Source: a candidate division Zixibacteria bacterium SM23_81
Lineage (GTDB): Bacteria > SM23-81
Length of the DNA: 20,682 bases
Direction of reading: 5' to 3'
NCBI GenBank assembly: GCA_001304015.1
Contig: LJUY01000072.1
Span: forward strand, 1-20,682
The position numbers and the translations under genes were made by a program. Positions 13,664 through 20,682 of this stretch are shown here, in pieces. The notes beneath the pieces were generated by a model that was not told the DNA's origin, ran no database searches, and worked only from the letters and a program-made list of their open reading frames with translations. Numbering within the stretch: the first letter of the stretch is position 1; each line of letters opens with the position of its first letter.

Positions 13664-14917
13664 TTAAAATTGATAATCGATGCTCACCATGGCGCGCAGC
13701 AGAGATTCTTTCACCTTATCCTTGCCCTCCCTCTCCACACCGCCATAGTAGCTTTCCGGAAACAGATCCGTCCATCTCCAGGAACGAGTTCCCACCTCTC
13801 CGCCAAAATCGATATGAAACTTCTCCAGAGAGAAGCCCGTGCCGAAAGTCACGGCCGTGGTGGTGACCTCTTTGTCCTGATAACTGGGTTGATATCGAAA
13901 GCCAAACCGAAAAGGATAACCCAGGAAAAAGCGATGCTCCAGGCCGCCCGAGAATTGCCAGACGTCGTCAAATTCCAGTGTGTCGTTGGCCGCGTCCTGG
14001 AAGTGAGACCATTTGGTAAATTCCACATCGAAATGGAGACGAGCGGTCAGGTCGTTTCGAGGGCGGTACTCGACTCCCATGGCGATGCTGTAAGGATAGG
14101 TTAGCTCCAGCTTCCTGGAGGAATCGGGCGAAAGGGAGGATTTGCTGAACAGCTTGGCCGTCCCGTCCAGATTGGCTTCAGATCGGTAGGTGAGACCAAG
14201 ACGAATCCTGGGAGATATCTGGGCCATGGCACCCAAGTTGACGTTCATGCCGTCGCAGTCCACCTCTTGACGGTCCAGGGCGATGATAGTGTCTCCGAAG
14301 GCTTTGCTCTCGAATTGTCCATCTCCATTGAGAAAGTTGAGCGCGGCCCCCAAATTGAGCCACGAAGTGACTTTCTCGGCCAAGCCCACGGAAATGGCGT
14401 AGATCCCTCCTCGATGCTCCATGATGTTGTTGCCGACAAAGAGGTCGTTGTCATCACGCACTTCCTCGTGGTATTGGTATTTCCAATCGTATACGGGGTA
14501 GCCCGCTACACCTATAGTGGGAATAGGGCCCTGGTCAAAGTTCTTGGCTACCCCAAAGGCATATCCACCGTAAAGATGGGAGTTCATGGCATATGTGTTG
14601 AAACCCACAAAGCTGTCGAAGGAATCGTGGTAGGGAAAGGCTCGATCCTCGTCGACCTTCACCACCTGAACAGAGCTGGTGACCCCGAAATTCTTGATCT
14701 CAGACAGGCAGGCGGGATTCACACCCAGGGCAAAGGCGTTGTTCTGGAAAACCACGCCGGTGCCTCCCATGCTCAAAGATCGGGCGTCCAAGGAGCCAAT
14801 TTTCTCTCCGTAAGGATAGCTAAAATAAGTAAACGCTGCGCTTTCATTGGAAAAAAAGCATGCGGCCAAAAGAGACAGCACCAGCAGAAGCAAAAGCCCT
14901 TTGAGAAAAACCATCAT
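13664..14917 (-). CDS. OmpP1/FadL/TodX-like outer-membrane beta-barrel protein
   Basis: About 417 residues. GGAGG touches the first ATG (14923) too closely, so ATG 14917, seven bases downstream of it, is the likelier start. A hydrophobic signal (FLKGLLLLLVLSLLAAC) is followed by the FadL-type N-terminus (RSLSMGGTGVVFQNNAFALGVNP, with the N-P-A-C variant of NPAGL). Alternating amphipathic strands run to a terminal aromatic (SIDYQF), as expected for a barrel inserted by BamA. FadL relatives pass hydrophobic or aromatic molecules across the outer membrane; some FCB members have other cargo. L-A-A-C at residues 17-20 fits a lipobox, which is odd for a barrel; signal peptidase I cleavage a few residues later is the alternative. 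It is 27 bases after the HhH-barrel gene and 17 bases before the nucleotidase, hence cotranscribed. Confidence 0.85.
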   Translation of the reverse strand: MMVFLKGLLLLLVLSLLAACFFSNESAAFTYFSYPYGEKIGSLDARSLSMGGTGVVFQNNAFALGVNPACLSEIKNFGVTSSVQVVKVDEDRAFPYHDSFDSFVGFNTYAMNSHLYGGYAFGVAKNFDQGPIPTIGVAGYPVYDWKYQYHEEVRDDNDLFVGNNIMEHRGGIYAISVGLAEKVTSWLNLGAALNFLNGDGQFESKAFGDTIIALDRQEVDCDGMNVNLGAMAQISPRIRLGLTYRSEANLDGTAKLFSKSSLSPDSSRKLELTYPYSIAMGVEYRPRNDLTARLHFDVEFTKWSHFQDAANDTLEFDDVWQFSGGLEHRFFLGYPFRFGFRYQPSYQDKEVTTTAVTFGTGFSLEKFHIDFGGEVGTRSWRWTDLFPESYYGGVEREGKDKVKESLLRAMVSIDYQF

Positions 14918-14944
14918 CCTCATACCTCCGGATTTGCCGAATTC

Positions 14945-17470
14945 TTACCAACTGTAATCTATCTGCAAACGGTAACTTCGATTCTCGTCCCTGACGTTGG
15001 ACCCTTCCGGGTCGGATCCAAATGGATCGTTGAAATTTCGGGTGTCGATGTAGGATTGAGCCCGCATCTGGTCAATGGTATACTTGAACCTTAAGGCCAG
15101 GCGATCTGAGATGCGATCGGACACAGAAAACCAATAGCGATAGGATTCGCCGTCCAGAACGACGAACTCGCTGTCCTCAAAGTTCCAGAAGAACCCATCG
15201 TAGATCCCAAAGAAAGCACGTAGCTTCAGCCGGTCGTTGAAATTGTGTGTCATCGAAATTCCCAGCGCCTCTGAGGGGGATGTGGCATTGCCGGTGCTGG
15301 GATTGTTTCCATCCGGCTCCACGTTATCGATCAGGCGTGGACGGGGCGGCCAGCGGGTATAACCCGTGACGTAGATGGTTTCCAGCTCGTCGTAGCCAGA
15401 GATGCGAAGCCTCAGGCGTAACCGCGTGTCGATGTTCTTAAAGCTCGTCGCGGTGAGAGTGTTGTCCTCATCCCGGTAGAGATAATTTTGGCGTAACTGG
15501 AGCCTTACCGGATAGATGGGCTGATAGTCGATCTTGGCCACCACGCGCATATGCTGAGCGTTGTCGGCCTTCCGTTTCCAAAGGTCGAACTCCAATTGGG
15601 GTGTGAAGGCCTGGGAGACGCGATAGCGAGAGGTGACGTAGAATCCCTCCTCGGCCTGGGGCTGTGCGGAATTATCAAACACCATGGCGTATAAAGGATT
15701 GGTCATGTAGAACTCGTCCTCGAAGATGGTTCTCTTGAGTCGCTGATAATTGGAGAAAGCACGGCAGTAAGGGTTGTCATAGGCTACGTCGTAGTTTCGA
15801 TAGATCCCCAAGATGTTTAAGTTGTTATACTGCGTGTAAGCGCTAAGAACCAGCGCTTGAGGGTTGCCGTCCAGCTCCACTTGGCGATCGAAATTCCGGC
15901 CTTTATCCAGGATGGCATACTCCCCCTGCAGGGAGATGTTCTTGCAGATGGTCTGAAAATCCACCCCGTATACCCGCCGATAATCGTCCCACCACTCCTC
16001 AGCTCCCGCACTTCCGTGGGGACTCTCGAAGGAGTTGAGGTATTCACTGTCGGCCGCAGTTGTTTTATCCCGACGATCTGTTACGGTGGATAGTTTGGGG
16101 ATGAAGGGGCGGTCGTAGATGCTCTCATAGAAGGTGAAGCCCAGATGGGTGCCCAGCCAGGGGCTATATCTCAGATTGCCACCCCAGGTCTTCTCGCGGA
16201 GAACATCCCTCATGGGCAGATAACCAGCTTCGGACAGAATTTTGTTTTCGACCTTGGGGGTCATGATGATGTAGCTATTGGCCGTGGAATCGGCATTGAG
16301 GATGACGTCCTTCTTATCCCATGAGAAGAAGAACAATCCCCTCAGCTTCCAGAAGGAGGCCTGCATGGCGATCCCGTCCAGGGCGAACTCCTCGGTGCGA
16401 GAGAGATCACCGACGATCCCATCCAGCCTTTTATCCCAAGAAAAGCCTGATTTTCGCGGTTTGAAGAAATCGGTGTTCTCCATCACCAGCCCTTGACCGA
16501 TGGTTACCATATAATTGCCCAGATAGAGGCGGTCCAGGTGAAGGGGACCCAGTTGCTGATTCTCGATGCCCACAAATCGTTTCACCGTGGGAAAGGTGCG
16601 GGTCGTGAACAGGCTGGTATGTCCCATCTTGACGTCGGTCAAGGGCAATTCCTCGCCCAGTCCCCGATAGGCCATAAAGCCGGCCCGGATCTTCTGACCC
16701 CAGCGCATCCTCACTTTATGAATGGTGGCCGGAGAGGCGTTATCTAAGCCCAGGCGGTCCCACCAACGCACCTCCCCTTCATTCAACAGTTGATCAAAGT
16801 CGCTGAAAAGCGGCGTGTTGTAAAGGCGAAATTGGTAATCGCCGTGGAACTCCAGCCCCTTGTCCGGCTCTGAATAGCGCAGGAAATTCCTGGCGTTGCG
16901 GTATCCCCAGTCGGAGATGCCCGGCACTCGCCCCAAATCCTGCCTGCTGCGCAGCCCGCTGGTCCTCTGCCGCTGCTGAACGATGGCCAGGGCATCGACC
17001 GGAGAGACGTTCTGCAGGTTCATCAGGTCGGTGATGGTGGCTGTGTTGACGTTGATGGGGTCCTTGGCCTGATCGATCCAGATGTCGATAAGCCCCTCAT
17101 TGGTTCCTTCTTGAGCGGCCCACTCTTCGATGCGGTAGTAGATGGCGTTCATCCGGGCGATCTCCTCGTCCATCTCCTTGACTGGCAGGATCTCAATCAG
17201 GGGCTTGATGCGATCGAATTTGCGCTGATCGAAGCCAGGCAGTTTGCGGATATCGTAGATGCTTTTGAAGTAGGAGGTATACTCACGATATTCGTACAGC
17301 GTCAGGGCATCTTGTTCTTCGATGGGCAGAGACCGAAGCTCCTCCAGAGTGGCCCGATTGATGTCCAGTTGCCGGAGCGGGGGCTCTACGGCATCATAGG
17401 CCAAGATCACCCTCGGTTCCACCAGGAGCAAAAGGCTGGCGATGATTATCAACAGTGATTTTCTGATCAC
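14945..17470 (-). CDS. ComEA-type helix-hairpin-helix domains fused to a large outer-membrane beta-barrel
   Basis: 841 residues starting at GTG 17470 (GAGGGG six bases upstream), with a signal peptide (SLLIIIASLLLLVEPRVILA). Two HhH modules of the DNA-binding ComEA type follow: residues about 34-94 (LDINRATLEELRSLP, YDIRKLPGF) and about 138-198 (INVNTATITDLMNLQ, DLGRVPGIS). From about 205 to the end the protein is strand-rich, with alternating hydrophobic and polar residues and many aromatics, ending RSYRLQIDYSW; the terminal aromatic is typical of a BamA-inserted barrel. In competence systems ComEA binds incoming DNA in the periplasm. Placing such domains on the periplasmic side of a barrel suggests a DNA-binding or DNA-passing pore, but this is inference. 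Similar HhH proteins with long uncharacterised C-termini exist in Bacteroidota. It lies between PorV-like and FadL-like genes at 26- and 27-base spacings. Confidence 0.85.
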   Translation of the reverse strand: MIRKSLLIIIASLLLLVEPRVILAYDAVEPPLRQLDINRATLEELRSLPIEEQDALTLYEYREYTSYFKSIYDIRKLPGFDQRKFDRIKPLIEILPVKEMDEEIARMNAIYYRIEEWAAQEGTNEGLIDIWIDQAKDPINVNTATITDLMNLQNVSPVDALAIVQQRQRTSGLRSRQDLGRVPGISDWGYRNARNFLRYSEPDKGLEFHGDYQFRLYNTPLFSDFDQLLNEGEVRWWDRLGLDNASPATIHKVRMRWGQKIRAGFMAYRGLGEELPLTDVKMGHTSLFTTRTFPTVKRFVGIENQQLGPLHLDRLYLGNYMVTIGQGLVMENTDFFKPRKSGFSWDKRLDGIVGDLSRTEEFALDGIAMQASFWKLRGLFFFSWDKKDVILNADSTANSYIIMTPKVENKILSEAGYLPMRDVLREKTWGGNLRYSPWLGTHLGFTFYESIYDRPFIPKLSTVTDRRDKTTAADSEYLNSFESPHGSAGAEEWWDDYRRVYGVDFQTICKNISLQGEYAILDKGRNFDRQVELDGNPQALVLSAYTQYNNLNILGIYRNYDVAYDNPYCRAFSNYQRLKRTIFEDEFYMTNPLYAMVFDNSAQPQAEEGFYVTSRYRVSQAFTPQLEFDLWKRKADNAQHMRVVAKIDYQPIYPVRLQLRQNYLYRDEDNTLTATSFKNIDTRLRLRLRISGYDELETIYVTGYTRWPPRPRLIDNVEPDGNNPSTGNATSPSEALGISMTHNFNDRLKLRAFFGIYDGFFWNFEDSEFVVLDGESYRYWFSVSDRISDRLALRFKYTIDQMRAQSYIDTRNFNDPFGSDPEGSNVRDENRSYRLQIDYSW

Positions 17471-17496
17471 AGTTCTCCCCTCGGGCAAATGTGCTT

Positions 17497-18396
17497 TCAG
17501 TCTCTACCGAAACGATAAGAGATGGCAAACTGATGGGTTAAGGGCAGCACCGAGTGGTTGATCAAAGCATAGTCGAAATGGACTCCTCCATAATTAAAGC
17601 CCAGCCCTCCCATAACCCTGTCGGGCTTGGTCTGAACGCCGAAGCGAAGGGCCACAAAAGAGGCGATCTGGGCCTCGATGCCACCATCCAACCGAGTCTC
17701 TGCCCCGAACCTCTTAGACAGGTCCAGCAGCGAGACCACGCCAGGATAGGGTTGATAGGCAAAGCCAAAAGTCATGTATCGGGGGAGATCCTCCCGATAT
17801 CCCTTGCCCATGCGCGGCTGGTTGAGATTCCGGATGGCGGCGCCCATGCGCGTCCTGCTTCGCAGCACGGCTATTAAGCCCAAGTCGACCCCCACAGTCT
17901 GAGCAGATCCCAAAGGCTGTCCCAAATGAGAGGTTCCAAATTCCAAGGAATAGAGGTTCAAGGTGTATCCCAGAGCTAGAGAGGAGTGCACGTCACTCAT
18001 CACGGAAAAACCGTGGCCCAGGCTAAAAGTCTTCTCGCTCTGCAAATCCTCGTCCCCATAGGTGACCGAGAACTTCTGAAAACCCAAACCCATCACGCCA
18101 TACTTGGGCAAAGGAACGGTGACGCCGGCGGCCATGTGCTCCAGAAAATCCAGTCCGTAGGGTCGATGGTAAGAGCTGAACAGCTGATAGTTCCTCAGCT
18201 GGCTCAGCCCTGCGGGATTATAGAAAACGGCGCAGCCGTCATCGGCCAGGGCCGCGAAGGCCCCTCCCATGGCCCGCGTTCTTGGACTGGGGCCGATATT
18301 GTCGAACACGGCCACCGCAGACTCACCCATCAGGAAGGTAGTCAGCACAACCAGGATGGTCACCCATCCCGCTGTTCTCCTTTTTCTCAAAGTCAT
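17497..18396 (-). CDS. PorV/PorQ-like outer-membrane protein (UPF0164-type)
   Basis: About 299 residues. AGAGGAG directly abuts the ATG at 18396, so the TTG at 18390, six bases after it, may be the true start; the open frame back to GTG 18465 overlaps pspC and has no ribosome site. A signal peptide (VTILVVLTTFLMGESAVA/V) precedes the family N-terminus RTRAMGGAFAALADDG, then FYNPAGLSQL, followed by amphipathic strands to YRFGRD. PorV/PorQ relatives are outer-membrane components of the type IX secretion pathway, where PorV shuttles cargo to the surface attachment complex. In FCB candidate phyla many uncharacterised PorV-like proteins sit beside other barrels and exported proteins. Here it could assist export or assembly of the FlgD-tailed protein encoded upstream or the HhH barrel downstream. 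Confidence 0.83.
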   Translation of the reverse strand: MTLRKRRTAGWVTILVVLTTFLMGESAVAVFDNIGPSPRTRAMGGAFAALADDGCAVFYNPAGLSQLRNYQLFSSYHRPYGLDFLEHMAAGVTVPLPKYGVMGLGFQKFSVTYGDEDLQSEKTFSLGHGFSVMSDVHSSLALGYTLNLYSLEFGTSHLGQPLGSAQTVGVDLGLIAVLRSRTRMGAAIRNLNQPRMGKGYREDLPRYMTFGFAYQPYPGVVSLLDLSKRFGAETRLDGGIEAQIASFVALRFGVQTKPDRVMGGLGFNYGGVHFDYALINHSVLPLTHQFAISYRFGRD

Positions 18397-18457
18397 CTCC
18401 TCTGTGAGAGAATTGGCAGAAAATGTCTCTTCATCAATCGGCAATATAATCCTCAGT

Positions 18458-18676
18458 CTAGCCACTCTCTGGCGCCTCGGGCACCACCAGCCAGGCGATG
18501 AGATAGGCCAGCACGCCTCCGCCCCCGGCTAGGGTGAAGAAGATCCACAACAAACGAATCAAAACCGGATCCACATCGAAATATTCGCCGATCCCGCCGC
18601 AGACCCCGGCCAGTTTGCGATCTTTCCGGGAGCGATACAACCTCTTCGGTCCTGTTGGGGCGCTTTTTCCGCTCAT
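18458..18676 (-). CDS. PspC-domain small membrane protein
   Basis: 72 residues starting at ATG 18676, with GAGG five bases upstream; the in-frame GTG at 18682 overlaps the ribosome site. RLYRSRKDRKLAGVCGGIGE (about 13-32) and FDVDPVLIRLLWIF (34-47) are the PspC signature, followed by a glycine-rich turn and a second hydrophobic stretch (GVLAYLIAWLVVP), as in the usual membrane-embedded PspC fold. In enterobacteria PspC senses inner-membrane stress, often caused by mislocalised outer-membrane secretins or porins. Its place upstream of three outer-membrane barrel genes fits such a monitoring role, but stand-alone PspC proteins are common and may act otherwise. It is 29 bases after the OB-fold protein gene and 61 before the PorV-like gene. 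Confidence 0.92.
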   Translation of the reverse strand: MSGKSAPTGPKRLYRSRKDRKLAGVCGGIGEYFDVDPVLIRLLWIFFTLAGGGGVLAYLIAWLVVPEAPESG

Positions 18677-18705
18677 AAGCACCTCGAAGTGAGAATGAAA
18701 TTCAC

Positions 18706-20682
18706 TCAGTCCAGAGGCATCCCCACGACGATGGGCACCTGATCTGTGGTGGTCTTTCCCTCGTCTCGGTCCGTAGCCTCCAAATGGCAGATGTAAACCC
18801 CCACAGGAACCACCTCTCTCAACTCATCCCTTCCGTTCCACATCGCCTGCCCAGGGCCGGCATACTGTTCCTCATCGATTAAAGTGCGCACCAGTCTTCC
18901 CTCGATGTCGAACAGGCGCATGACTACACGGCTGTTGGTGGGCACGTTGAACTCGATCAGGAAGCCGTCGTCCTCTGAGAAAGCATGACGATTGGGCACA
19001 AACACCCGAGGCTCTATGGCCAGGACGGCCTCTTTCAACCCTTCCACGGTCACCTTAGGAGAATTCTGAATATCCTTGAGGGATTGTCCCTCCATGGCGG
19101 TTTTGATGCGAAAGGTGGATGTTTCGCCAATTTTGGGGGCATCCAAATAGGAGATGGCGATGATCCCCGGCTCACACACGGCGGCCCCGTGAATGAGAAT
19201 GGTCCGATCCCCGGAGATCTCCAGGCTGGTGCCCTCGGGAAATCCCACTCCCGAGAGCTGAACACCTGTGGTGTCCGGACGGTTCCAGGTCCAGCTCATG
19301 GGGATCACCACGGAGATGTCGGTCAGGATGCAGTCGACGTCGCTCCAGATGGTGATGGTCTCAGTGAGGTTCTTCCTCGAGGCCTTCACCTTCGAGGGGG
19401 AGATGGAGGCATATCCGATGCCCTCGGTGACCGGCTGACCCTCGAAAATATCCTCCTGATAGCCGGTGAGCATCTGATAAGAGGTGCTGTACACAGAGCC
19501 CGTCCCGATGGCGGTGATTGTGTCGCCCTCGGCGAACTCGCTGACGTCGATGCCGGTGGTCTCCCAGATGCGAATGGTGTACCGCCCGCTGCCATCGTCG
19601 ATATTGAGGTTATAACCCCCGCCAGCGTAATAGGGATCCTCCTGCATGACGCCGGTCACCTGGATCCAGGTGCCATCCCATTCTCCCGATTGGGCTCCGT
19701 CGGTGGACAGGATGACGGGATCGGGCAGGGGCTGGTTGGTATCCAGGACCGTCACGGAGACATCGGTGATCTCGGTGGTGGCGTCGATCGCTCCAGTGGC
19801 CAGATAGTCCTCGATGGTGCCGGTGACCTCCACCAGATTTCCTCTGGAAATGGTGGGGATGATGTCAAAGTCAAAAAGGTTGATGCCCCGCCCGGACTCG
19901 TCCTGCAGGTAGGCTCGGGTATACTGATCGTCCAGCACCCCCGCTCCGATGGTCACTACGCCTTTGATGGTAACGACCTTCCCCTCGTATTCGCCGACAT
20001 TGGCCTGTATGTCAGCGATGGGGGTGTACTGCGTTTCCTCCTCCCCGACCATCACCTGCGGTGAGCTGGCGATCTCTGCCAGAGTTCCCCCGGCTACTGC
20101 CGTTTTCACCACAAAAATGGATGTCGTGGCCGTTCCCGGCGAGGTCAGGCCAGCCACGATGACCTGGCCGATATCGGCATCGGTCACCGCGGCTCCGTTG
20201 ACGGTGATGGTATCACCGCTGACCGCCGTAGTAGCAACGGAAAAGCCTGCCCCTGAAAGGCTTACGTCCGAGGCATGGGCAGACCAGTTCCAGTTTTGAG
20301 GAACGATGATGGCCACCGAGAGCAGTGTGTTGCTGCCGTCCCCCACCACTGTGAGGGTCTCGGTCACTGCCTGGGAAATGTCCACGCTATCGGGCCAGAT
20401 GGAGGCTGTTCCCGAGCCATCCCCGGGCATGCCCGCGCGCACCGTATATGAATAAGTACTAGCGGGCGCGTTGGTTGGATCAAAAGATTCCAGGGCCTCG
20501 TTATCGACGGCCTGGATGTAGTAGTCAACGGTCGTCCCCTCTGCCTGGGGGCCGATCTGGCCAGTATAGACGTCATCTCCGGCCGTCTGGTCCGGGGCGA
20601 CCCCGTCATCGGCCATGGCTGTGGACTGCCAGGAAGATCCCCCATCCGTGGAGTAAAAGAGAGACACAGAAGAGACAGACCC
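18706..20682 (-). CDS. Large secreted OB-fold protein with duplicated Ig-like domains and FlgD-type tail (5' end outside window)
   Basis: The frame is open to the window edge, so the N-terminus is missing; 658 residues are visible (numbered here from the GTG at 20667). FYSTDGGSSWQST to TYSYTVRAG (1-78) resembles an Ig-like segment often found in secreted hydrolases. Two related domains, A (86-208) and B (417-543), share S-P-x-x-V, PxxWxW, V-x-(L/S)-S-G-x-G-F and an H/N-G-A-A-V motif. Between them are two OB-fold-like modules (about 216-300 and 305-410: YEGKVVTIKGVVTIG, YLQDESGRGINLF, WIQVTGVM, LNIDDGSGRYTIRIW), as in secreted nucleases and nucleic-acid-binding proteins. The C-terminus (about 555-640) is a FlgD-Ig tail (FNVPTNSRVVMRLFDIEGRL, VRTL, GVYICHLEA). 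No nuclease motif is visible in this part. It is the first visible gene of the six-gene operon. Confidence 0.82.
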   Translation of the reverse strand, partial: GSVSSVSLFYSTDGGSSWQSTAMADDGVAPDQTAGDDVYTGQIGPQAEGTTVDYYIQAVDNEALESFDPTNAPASTYSYTVRAGMPGDGSGTASIWPDSVDISQAVTETLTVVGDGSNTLLSVAIIVPQNWNWSAHASDVSLSGAGFSVATTAVSGDTITVNGAAVTDADIGQVIVAGLTSPGTATTSIFVVKTAVAGGTLAEIASSPQVMVGEEETQYTPIADIQANVGEYEGKVVTIKGVVTIGAGVLDDQYTRAYLQDESGRGINLFDFDIIPTISRGNLVEVTGTIEDYLATGAIDATTEITDVSVTVLDTNQPLPDPVILSTDGAQSGEWDGTWIQVTGVMQEDPYYAGGGYNLNIDDGSGRYTIRIWETTGIDVSEFAEGDTITAIGTGSVYSTSYQMLTGYQEDIFEGQPVTEGIGYASISPSKVKASRKNLTETITIWSDVDCILTDISVVIPMSWTWNRPDTTGVQLSGVGFPEGTSLEISGDRTILIHGAAVCEPGIIAISYLDAPKIGETSTFRIKTAMEGQSLKDIQNSPKVTVEGLKEAVLAIEPRVFVPNRHAFSEDDGFLIEFNVPTNSRVVMRLFDIEGRLVRTLIDEEQYAGPGQAMWNGRDELREVVPVGVYICHLEATDRDEGKTTTDQVPIVVGMPLD

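Noticed and set aside
14267-15094. Plus-strand open frame of 275 codons across the FadL-like and HhH-barrel genes
   Set aside because: It spans the junction of two well-supported minus-strand genes and has no protein family features.
18985-20064. Long plus-strand open frame of 359 codons opposite the OB-fold protein gene
   Set aside because: It is the mirror of a strongly supported minus-strand protein, rich in Gly/His/Asp/Asn from antisense codons, with no ribosome site and no recognisable domain.

Overview
This window looks like a chromosomal segment of an uncultured Gram-negative bacterium from the FCB side of the tree, in the KSB1 / Calditrichota / Latescibacterota / Zixibacteria range rather than classical Bacteroidota. 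The signs are secreted proteins ending in FlgD-Ig / Por-type sorting tails (including a typical NYPNP tail), PorV-like and FadL-like outer-membrane proteins, a SusC-like TonB receptor with a carboxypeptidase-regulatory domain, and a PspC protein. Strong AGGAGG-type ribosome sites before most genes and TTGACA/TATATT-type promoters argue against typical Bacteroidota. The placement is inferred from protein style only. I see no rRNA, tRNA, CRISPR array, integrase or transposase.

Layout. Positions 1-4000 carry two plus-strand genes: the end of a GNVGIG-repeat surface or tail-fibre-like protein, then, behind a promoter and a long leader, a large TonB-dependent receptor. A convergent gene-free zone (3930-4309) is packed with palindromes. 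From there to the end everything is on the minus strand. Reading leftwards from the right edge there are: (a) a tight six-gene operon, 20682 to 11967, encoding a secreted OB-fold protein (5' end outside the window), PspC, a PorV-like protein, a ComEA-type helix-hairpin-helix domain fused to an outer-membrane barrel, a FadL-like barrel and a UshA-like 5'-nucleotidase, closed by two hairpins; (b) a redox/repair operon, 11793 to 8309, encoding a small membrane protein, a YyaL/DUF255 thioredoxin-fold protein broken by a frameshift, a flavodoxin-like protein and an Ogt-type DNA repair protein, closed by a clear terminator; (c) single genes for a right-handed beta-helix protein with a sorting tail, a GNAT acetyltransferase and a lamin-tail-domain protein with its own near-consensus promoter, plus a C-terminal TldE/PmbA remnant.

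The most interesting candidate is operon (a). It puts a putative outer-membrane DNA-binding barrel, an exported OB-fold protein, a FadL-type channel and an exported 5'-nucleotidase in one transcription unit. This suggests, but does not prove, a surface machine for binding, importing or scavenging DNA or nucleotides. Other points of note are a perfect 33-bp in-frame duplication plus a frameshift in yyaL, loss of a metal-ligand histidine in the nucleotidase, and two families of related intergenic hairpins.
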